A stretch of DNA of 64,000 bases from Catonia carolina (Eukaryota > Arthropoda > Insecta > Hemiptera > Achilidae). Location: the NCBI GenBank assembly GCA_035578175.1, contig JAQMRL010000003.1, positions 85,137,969 through 85,201,968 on the forward strand. Direction: 5' to 3'. Made by a program: the position numbers and the translations under genes. The notes below the pieces were generated by a model that was not told where the DNA came from, ran no database searches, and saw only the letters and a list, made by a program, of their open reading frames with translations. Shown one piece after another: positions 56,499-64,000 of this stretch (within the stretch, counting starts at the first letter, position 1; the number at the start of each line of letters is the position of its first letter).

Positions 56499-57213
56499 AC
56501 TGTAGCAGCACGATTTTCGCCACACGGCAAAACTCGATTGTCTAAATGGCAAGTCGGCTAGGCCGCAGTTGACAAAAAACGCAAGTTCCAAAATAGAGTA
56601 GGTTTAGACTTAAGTCGTACGGCAAACAGATGGCAGGCGGTGGGTAACTAAACTCGACTGTAAAAATGGTAGTCGGAGTCGTTCGTTTGTTTTATTGGTT
56701 GCTCTTTTTGTGTTGTTTGTTTTCAGATACTGATCTAGTGTAAAAATCATTTGGTTGAACGAAGTAAATTAACTGTGTAGTTAAACCATGAATAAAAGTA
56801 AAACCTTACACTTTTTGGAATGTTACGAAAAACACCCATAACTATGGAATCCACGCGAAAACTACTACAGAAATAATAATATTCATTTAGCGGCGCTTAA
56901 ATCGATTATTGAAGAAATGGGCCTGCAGATCACAGTAGAAGAGCTAAAATTAAGAATTAAAGTAATTTTAATTTCCTCTTTCCCTCTTCTTCCTTCCCTT
57001 TTTCTTTAATTTTCACTCTTCAAGTAATTCTTGATTAATGGATCTTCGAACAATTTCGATTCCCGTACGCAGTACGACTGTTCTGATCGAAATTTTTATG
57101 CAAACTGAACTAGTTACTTGCGATTTTCATCCTTTCAAAAAAATGGGGTGGTGATTATGCTTGTTGAGGTGATTTGGTAAGCACCAGCCGCACGGCGAAA
57201 ATCGACCTAGAGT
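56499..57213 (+). mobile_element. Inverted-repeat transposon carrying a MADF-type gene (PIF/Harbinger-like?)
   Basis: ACTGTAG..CGATTTTCGCCACACGGC at the left and the inverse of ACTCTAG..CGATTTTCGCCGTGCGGC at the right give imperfect 30-bp inverted repeats around 715 bp. The interior has a pyrimidine-rich acceptor-like TTTGTTTTCAG (about 56725) followed by a MADF-like frame. MADF/Myb-type partner proteins are common in PIF/Harbinger elements; the superfamily call is inference. Confidence 0.55.
56788..57010 (+). pseudogene. MADF-domain DNA-binding protein, broken
   Basis: From the ATG at 56788: MNKSKTLHFLECYEKHP, a TAA stop, LWNPRENYYRNNNIHLAALK, SIIEEMGLQITVEELKLRIK. The order 'FxxxYxxHPxLWNPRxxxYxxxxxxxxAxxxIxEExGxxxxxEELKxRI' matches the first two thirds of a MADF domain, an insect-expanded Myb-like DNA-binding fold. 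The stop lies between the conserved HP and LW residues. The third helix (KxLRxxYxRE) is missing because the frame runs into low-complexity SSFPLLPSLF and a stop. No sign of function remains. Confidence 0.7.
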
Positions 57214-58005
57214 AAATCTCTCATAATCGGTGTACCTTGTCTACTAAATAGTCCTAATCACATAAAATATAACTGATACTTTACACTACTAAACTTTTAA
57301 GTAACAATATTTAGAATTTATTTAGTATTAAACAAGTAGCCTTTATACTGTAGCCCATGTCATGCAAAGGAATTCTATAAAGAAATATTACTCATAATAA
57401 ATACCAAGATTGATGTTATACCGATAATACAACCAATATTTCATCATAATTTTTAATATTTTTGCGTTCCTTACTTCTTGCTTTTCCTTCTTTTAAAAAT
57501 TCCCTTCTTTGCTTCTCTTATTTTTTCCCATTTCAATTTATTTAATAACATTTTCTCTCTTTTTTTCTTACCTTCCTTTTCCTTTTTCTACCTTTCAATT
57601 TATTTAAAATCATTTTAGAAAATCATATTTAGAAAGTATTTCCACTGAAAAATATACATAATTTCTTTTTACATAAATAAAATTTTTATATTAAATATAC
57701 ATTTTTAAAACGAGAGTTTCTAATAAAATGCTATTTAGAAAGTTGCCAGTTTTAAAAAAAAATCATTTTGTCACGATTTCCTAATCGGTTAATTTGGATG
57801 CATGGATTTTTAACTGATTGGTTTTGTGAGAAAATCAAATTACACAATCAGCATACAAATTAGTTTAGTCACATATTTTAATCCGGCATTAAAGCTGTAC
57901 AATAATAACATAAATTCACATTTGACTCCCTCAGGCCAGAACTTGGATCATCGCTTTACGTGAAAACCGTACTATATATCTATACATACCTATAAAAAAA
58001 AAAAA
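57214..58005. other. No feature recognised
   Basis: AT-rich with T/C-rich runs at 57470-57600. Confidence 0.45.
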
Positions 58006-58948
58006 TCTGGTGTGAAACACTCACACAACTTTCTCTTGCCAATGCAAATAATTAACAATAAACCTAACATTAGTAATAAAACATTAGAAATAAACAAAAA
58101 ACTAACCTCAATAAACATAACCTAATTTTAATCATGAGTGAAAGACACAAAATGAAAATCAACCTCAGTTTGGCTTAAAAATACGGAAAATCACTCTTCC
58201 ACGATAAACTAGGCTCTTTAGAGAAAATTGCTATAATTAAAGTTGTAGATCTTTTATTTTCCTATAAATTTAATTATATACACTTTTGTCGTAAAATGCA
58301 TTCTAAGGCCGAAATCTTAATAAAATCGATTTTTCACACTTTTTCGCGAGAAAAAACAGAAAATCGCTAATTACCGCTAAACTAAGCGTTATACAAAAAA
58401 ATGTTTGAAATAAAAGTTGTAGGATTTTAAATTCTCTACATTGTTAACTATATAAATTTTTATGCTAAAATGCATATTAAAGCCGCAATCTTAAAGAACA
58501 CATTTTTTACGTAAAAACAGCCTTACCAAGAATTTCAGCAAACATGGCGCCTACCCTATCTTGTAGAGCATAAGGAATTAAGTAAATGAGGCGATTTAAA
58601 AAAAAAATCGTAGAACCAGTTTATGAGAAAATCGCAAAAAAGTGAAAAATTATACGAATAAACTACTACTTCCGGTTGACCGATTTTGATGAAAATGTTC
58701 GTGTCGGGTTCGGTAGTAGTATGTAACTTAAGCTACAAGTTTCAACTTTGTACGACGTTCCGTTCTTGAGATATTCTGTTCACACACACGCGCGCGCGCA
58801 CACACACACAGACCAATCACTGAAAACATGTTTTTTGGGTTCAGGAGGTCTGAAAACGTGTAGATCCGGTCCGGTGAAAACTCGATTTTGAAAAATCGAC
58901 ATGAAAACAATACTTTCCATAATTATATTCATATAGGCAAGAGAAAGT
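58006..58948 (-). repeat. MSR family copy I, near complete
   Basis: TCTGGTGTGAAACACTCACACAACTTTCTCTTGCC to ATATAGGCAAGAGAAAGTAA. CG/CA alternation at 58783-58810 and two internal monomers. Closest to copy F. Confidence 0.85.
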
Positions 58949-59280
58949 AAGAACTATACTTTGTCCAACAGTTGGAAGATACCATTTATACGGCTTATAC
59001 GGCCGGAAGGCTGTTACGAACTGTGTTAAAAACATTGACTCACGCTATGAAAATAAAAGTTTATCTTATTGTAGTCTGTATTATACTTATGATAATGAAA
59101 CAAATTACGTTCACGATTAAAAATGTTTACGTTATTATCTGAAATATATGTATTATGTGACAGAATTGTTAGTTATTACTTTTGTAATTCAATATAACTA
59201 TTTATAGAGTAATGTACAGCATTTTGATTGTGAAACCATAAAATGTTATGAAAAGATAAAATTAGATTAAACATATTTTT

Positions 59281-59648
59281 ACTTTCTCTTGCCTATATGA
59301 ATATGTAGGAAGGAAAGTATTGTTTTCATGTCGATTTTTGAAATCGAGTTTTCACCGAATCTACAAGTTTTCAGACCTCCTGAACCCAAAAAACATGTTT
59401 TTAACGATTGGTCTGTGTGTGTGTGTGTGTGTGTGCGTGTGCGCGCGCGCGCGTGTGAACAGAAAATCTCAAGAACGGAACATCGTACAAAGTTGAAACT
59501 TGAAACTTAAGTTACATACCACTACCGGACCCGACACGAACATTTTCATCAAAATCGGTCAACCGGAAGTAGTAGTTTATTCGTATAATTTTTCACTTTT
59601 TTGCAATTTTCTCATAAACGAGTCTTACGATTTTTTTAAAAATTGGAA
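59281..59648 (+). repeat. MSR family copy J, 3'-truncated
   Basis: ACTTTCTCTTGCCTATATGA to CTTACGATTTTTTTAAAAAT, with TG/CG repeats at 59413-59455. Inverted relative to copy I, 330 bp away. Confidence 0.82.
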
Positions 59649-60701
59649 ATGATTAAATGATATTTACGATATATTTATGATCATAAAAATTGGAAAATGA
59701 TTTTATGATTTAACTGTAAAGAACTAAAATACATTTTTTAAAGAAATTACTTAGTTATCTAGTATTCTGAATTGCAATTAATAGTAAATACACAAATTTA
59801 TCACGAATAACAACTTTTTTTTACTTCCAAAATAATAATCAAAAAATACCTGGAACTGAATAGTTTACAGTAAATTGTGAAAGGTAGCAGTGAAAGGGTT
59901 AAAACCCATTCAAAAATATGAAATACAACTTTTGGGCATTTCTGCAAATTCCAACATCGGGTTTTAGAACGATTCCAGTCAAAAACGTACAGAAACCTGT
60001 ATTATTATACTTAAAACAGAAGTATTTGGATAGAATATAAGAACATAACATCAAACTTTACTACTAATAAATTTGTTGGACTTAAATTTAACTCAAAATT
60101 CAAGGTTGAACGTTGTCAATTTTTGAACTCGCCTTATAGAGATACTGTTATTAAAATTTAGTGTAACATACATTAACGAAATGAAACTTTGTGTTAATAT
60201 AAAACGTTTGTTAAAACGAAACAAAATAAAATTATTTTTTACGTTAAGATGTAAAACAGATTTGAGATACTGTTACAGAAATACACTATCACAAAAACTC
60301 GAAAATAAAAATGTATATATAAAAAGAAAGAATTATTATCGTTTAAAATTGGAAGTTAAGTTTAGGTTTTATTGAGAAACGGATGGGTTAAGGCTTCTTT
60401 TATTTTTTATCCTTTAAGGATCGTTTTTTAGGTTATTTGTGGCTTGAGTAAAAAGAGAAAATAACGGTGGTGGGTCAAAACAAACGAGATTGAAGTTTGG
60501 GTTTAGTGTTTTATACACTTACAACAATAGCTTACGCGGAGAAAAATGAAAAAAGTAAGATAAAATGGAAGATATTAGTGAAGTAGTGTTTAAATTTTAT
60601 ATTTTGGATGCTCAATTTTCAGATCGGCTTTGTAGGCTTTGTGGGTTACATTCAAAGCTACTTTAATAGCAATGTGAATTTAATTTAATTAAAAATTTGT
60701 T
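59649..60701. other. No gene recognised
   Basis: A Lys-rich 64-codon open frame at 60181-60375 has no recognisable domain. Confidence 0.45.
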
Positions 60702-60711
60702 ATTTATTGCT

Positions 60712-62004
60712 TTTTTTTTGTCATCAGTCTCTCGACTGGTTTGATGCAGTTCTCCAACCTGTTCTATCTTGCGCAAGTCGTTTCATATCTACATACCTGT
60801 AACACCCTACATCTTTTGTAATTTGCTTTATATATTCTAATCTTTGCCTCCCTCTACAATTTACTCCCTCAATGTTACCCTCCATTATTGATAGCCCAAT
60901 ACCTGGATGTCTTAGGATATGCCCCACTAGTCTATCCCTTCTTTTGGTAAGATGCTTCCATATACTTCTTTTTTCATCCACTCGCCTAAGAACCTCTAAA
61001 TTACTTATTTTGTCCACCCACCTAATCTTTAACATTTTCCTATAACACCACATTTCAAAAGCTTCTATCCTCTTCCGTTCTACAGCCCCTATCACCCACG
61101 TTTCACTTCCGTATAATGCTACACTCCAAACATAATGTTTTAAGAAATTTTTCCTAATATGTAAATCAATGTTTGTAGTCAGTAAGCTGTTTTTCATTTC
61201 AAAGGCTTTTCTAGCTTGAGCAATTCTACTCTTGATATCACTCGTGCTTCTACCATCCTTTGTTATTTTACTCCCTAGATAGCAGAATTTCCCAACTTCC
61301 TGTATGTTTTCGTTGCCTACTTTTAAATTTCCCATCTCTTCTAGACCACTCTTGCTGCTGCACAACACTTTCGTTTTGTTCTTATTAATTTTCATGAAGT
61401 AATCCTTCCTCAAGATCTCATCCATTCCATTTAAGGCATCCTCTAGTTCATTCTTTGCCTCGGCTAATACTACTATATCATCGGCGAATCTCAACATTTT
61501 TATTGTTTCTCCTTGAATTTTTATTCCTACGTCAAATTTCTCCTTCACTTCATTTATAGCCTCTTCTATATACAAGTTAAAAAGTAGTGGTGACAAAGAA
61601 CAACCTTGTCGTACACCTTTTCTTACAGCAGCCTCTTTTTCGTACCCCTCGATTCTCAAAACAGCCGTTTGATTCTTATACAGACTGTAGATAACTTTCC
61701 TTTCTTTGTATTTAATTCCTAGCCTTTTCAAAGTTTTAAACATTTTACTCCAGTCCAGATTGTCAAATGCTTTCTCTAAATCTACAAATGCCATAAAAGT
61801 AGTTTTATTTTTCTGTATCCTTTTCTCAATAATCAGTCTCAGAGCCAATATTGCATCTCGAGTTCCCATTCTCCTTCTAAATCCAAATTGGTCATCGTCC
61901 AATACTTCTTCTACTCGGTGTTCTATTCTCCTGTATATAATTCTTGTCAGTATCTTAGATGCATGGCATGTTAGGCTGATGGTTCTGTAATGTTCACACT
62001 TCTC
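60712..62004 (-). mobile_element. RTE-like LINE, longest copy, 5'-truncated
   Basis: A 1,293-bp insert bracketed by an exact 10-bp duplication ATTTATTGCT (60702-60711 and 62005-62014). It has an A-rich tail directly after the ORF2 stop and no separate 3' UTR. Confidence 0.93.
60724..62004 (-). pseudogene. RTE-like ORF2 reverse transcriptase, N-terminally truncated but open
   Basis: An open frame of 426 codons from the truncation point to TGA, so it reads through without any stop. Motifs in order: EKCEHYRTISLTCHASKIL, DDDQFGFRRRMGTRDAI, AFVDLEKAFDNLDW, RKGVRQGCSLSPLLFNLY, catalytic MLRFADDIVVLAE, INKNKTKVLCSSKSG, FCYLGSKITKDGRSTSDIKS, LYGSETWVI, then the conserved tail GHILRHPGIGLSIMEGN..GWRTASNQSRD. 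The endonuclease domain and the first reverse-transcriptase blocks are missing, so it is inactive despite the clean frame, which indicates a young insertion. Confidence 0.92.
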
Positions 62005-62275
62005 ATTTATTGCTAGCTTATAAAATAAAATAAATTTTTACAGTAGCGTCATTTATTTTTGGAGAAAAATAAAAGTATGCTACTTAATAAAACACAAATC
62101 AAGTATTTCGAAATTCACTTGGATCGACCAAGGAAAACAACGAATTAATTTGATTAAACTAGAAGTGGTGGAAAATTCCTAAAACTTTTGCCAAAAAAGT
62201 CAATTTTTCACTTCCACATCGATTTAAAAAAAATAAGTTTATTTAAAGTCTTATCAACTCGTCAACAACTTTAGT

Positions 62276-62660
62276 TGCCCATCATAAGGAAATGGAGTGT
62301 TAAATTACTTGCACTCGATACTGGTTCCAGGGCTACAAAAAATAGTTCTGTTCTTATCAACATGGTCAGCCAATTAAATGACTGAAATATTTAAGAAGAG
62401 AAGAGGTACAGGTGTAAAAAACACTAGCCAGAGTTATCTCCTCTGAGAATAATGAACTTTTTCTATACAGCCTTTTACTATAAAGTGAAGGTGTCGTTTG
62501 TAGGGTGTAAAGGAGGTGCTTTTCGGAGGACCTGGCATGCTGATAATGATACTCTTTCAACTCAGTGATGAAGGCAATAGTAAACCACCTTACTCCTCGT
62601 TTTTACTTAGTAAGACCTCTAGAGGTTCAAACCAGCTTTTCGGCTGTTAACCTAAGCAAT
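62276..62660 (+). mobile_element. SINE-A copy 11
   Basis: Full-length but with several small deletions (for example around 62340-62480). Ends GGCTGTTAACCTAAGCAAT. Confidence 0.8.
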
Positions 62661-62744
62661 GTATCAACTACTGGGTTATTAGCGACTACATTGGGTTTTA
62701 CAACTATGACAAAGGGTTTCGGCTTGTGAAAATTTCTAGACCCT

Positions 62745-62795
62745 AATCTAGGAATCGAACCCGGGACGGTGGCGGCCACCATTTAGATTTAATCT
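62745..62795 (-). repeat. tRNA-like remnant (SINE-D type?)
   Basis: The minus strand reads GGTGGCCGCCACCGTCCCGG..GTTCGATTCCTAG, with a B box. The rest is degraded. Confidence 0.4.
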
Positions 62796-63212
62796 GCATG
62801 GTATAAAAGTAAATATCCTTTACAACGACATTTTGAAGATTTCATCAGATAATTCAATAAATTGATGGTTCCTGAACATAAAAATAAATTTTCTCAAACT
62901 GAGTCTTTCTACTTTGTTATTTTAATAAAAAGCTACTGCAATGACCATTAATCATAATGCACATAATAGATATATTTCAGCTTCCTTCTGTTTAAGCTTG
63001 CGATGAATTTTCTTTGGGTTTTGTTTCCCAGTAATAATAAATTAATTAGTCATTTTCACAGTCCCTCTGAACTCTGAATTCGCTCCTTTAGTCACATAAT
63101 TATCCAACACTCTAGTTTTACTCTGATTTTATAAGAAAATTGTTGTTAATATTTTTTTGGAAAATTAAAAATTATGCAATGTGTTTAAGTTACAATAAAT
63201 CAATAATGAGTT
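62796..63212. other. No feature recognised
   Basis: AT-rich. Confidence 0.45.
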
Positions 63213-63290
63213 ATGGCCGCCTCCGTGGCCCAGTGGTTAACATGCTACGCTGCATGATTGTAGAAGCAGTCCTATGCGAAGAATTGAACG
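63213..63290 (+). repeat. SINE-D head, degenerate
   Basis: ATGGCCGCCTCCGTGGCCCA..GTGGTTAACATG matches the head at 23390. The B-box region is decayed. Confidence 0.5.
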
Positions 63291-63420
63291 GCTTTAGTAG
63301 GGGCATGCCATGTATGATAATGTTTTTGCAGTGAAATAAATAATGGAAAAATGACGAGAATTCAAACTCGAAAAGAACACGGCCTTCATCAATTTTTAGA
63401 TGGCTTTTGAAAGGGTGGAC

Positions 63421-63499
63421 TGAAGCAGGAGAAACAGGAGAAGCCGGAGAAGGAGAATGAGAAGAAGAAGAAGAAGAAGAAGAAGAAGAAGAAGAAGAA

Positions 63500-63530
<31 letters not shown>

Positions 63531-63560
63531 GAGAAGAATGAGAAGAAGGGAAGAAAAAGA
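63421..63560. repeat. (GAA)n microsatellite with GA-rich flanks
   Basis: A pure GAA run of about 60 bp at 63460-63520. The poly-Glu/Arg/Leu/Phe frames here are artefacts of the repeat. Confidence 0.95.
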
Positions 63561-64000
63561 AGATCTTTTTCTGTCCATTCTCGTTTCTTCACCTTACACC
63601 ACATCGCATTGCTGCATTGCTTTTCTAGATTCTACTTCTGCTCTTCTAGATCGACATTATTCTGATTTGTTGATTTGTTCAGGAAAAATTGATTTAATAA
63701 GCATTTAAAAATTCCATTCATAAGCTATAACAACCAATAGACCAATCCTTCTTTCAAATATAATTATTTTGTTTCTTTCTGTACCTACCAATTTAATTAT
63801 ATGTATTTTTAAAAGATGGATTTAGTTACAATCAAAGCTATATAAAGTGTCTAATGGCAGACGGACTTGACTCAACGGCTAATTTCTTAATAATTTAAAA
63901 ATAAATTAGTTTAAACGTACTAAAATATTAGTTTATTTTCTCTAGATCCGAGTACACACTGCACTTCTTCTTAATACCTTTACGTATACTTTCAGTTTGA
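63561..64000. other. No feature recognised
   Basis: AT-rich to the window edge. Confidence 0.45.

Noticed and set aside
63389..63708. Poly-Phe, poly-Leu and poly-Arg frames
   Set aside because: All are readings of one (GAA)n microsatellite.
1..64000. CRISPR arrays, bacterial operons or phage genes
   Set aside because: No regular spaced repeats; introns, SINEs and eukaryotic transposons throughout.

Overview
The window looks like AT-rich nuclear DNA from an insect with a large, transposon-rich genome. The grounds are split exons with GT/AG introns, an animal Spondin_N domain, mariner/Tc1, pogo, Helitron, RTE-like and CR1/L2-like elements, several tRNA-derived SINEs and long dinucleotide tracts. 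A hemipteran is my guess; nothing in the sequence proves the order.

The only host gene I can support is on the minus strand at the left edge. Three exons (11407-11196, 3369-3265, 61-1) splice in frame into most of a Spondin_N domain of the spondin-2/mindin (M-spondin-like) type. The gene continues off the left edge. Its upstream exons were not found and must lie in the remaining 52 kb or beyond it. Intron 62-3264 holds two 5'-truncated RTE-like copies and a TTAA-flanked inverted-repeat element. Intron 3370-11195 holds a near-full-length, apparently intact LINE (5466-10126) in the sense orientation, plus a 390-bp retroposon, a tRNA-derived SINE and LINE debris.

From about 11.4 to 64 kb the sequence is layered mobile DNA. 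Recurrent families, with labels used only here, are: RTE-like LINE (4 copies, all 5' truncated, each with a 10-13 bp target duplication); SINE-A (about 390 bp, 11 copies, no poly(A), 10-14 bp duplications); SINE-B (tRNA-derived, about 310 bp, 6 insertions); SINE-C (tRNA head and poly(A), 3 copies); SINE-D (another tRNA head); and MSR (up to about 1 kb, with an internal TG/CA tract and internal monomers, about 10 copies). DNA transposons include two deleted mariners (33793-34750 and a fold-back copy at 38500-39421), a Tc1/mariner relative with 140-bp inverted repeats (26997-27939), a non-autonomous Helitron (25063-26082), a decayed pogo-like element (41251-43389), an inverted-repeat element carrying a broken MADF-type gene (56499-57213) and several MITEs. 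Many copies are nested, so relative ages can be read.

The most interesting observations are: (1) the LINE's two ORFs are in one frame, separated by a single TAG followed by CAA, with no ATG until the endonuclease domain, which suggests stop-codon readthrough; (2) an RTE-like copy inserted 21 bp upstream of a spondin exon; (3) SINE-A, a retroposon-like family without poly(A); (4) a close inverted SINE-A pair that would fold into long dsRNA; (5) the fold-back mariner; and (6) the MSR family. No tRNA, rRNA or CRISPR gene was recognised.
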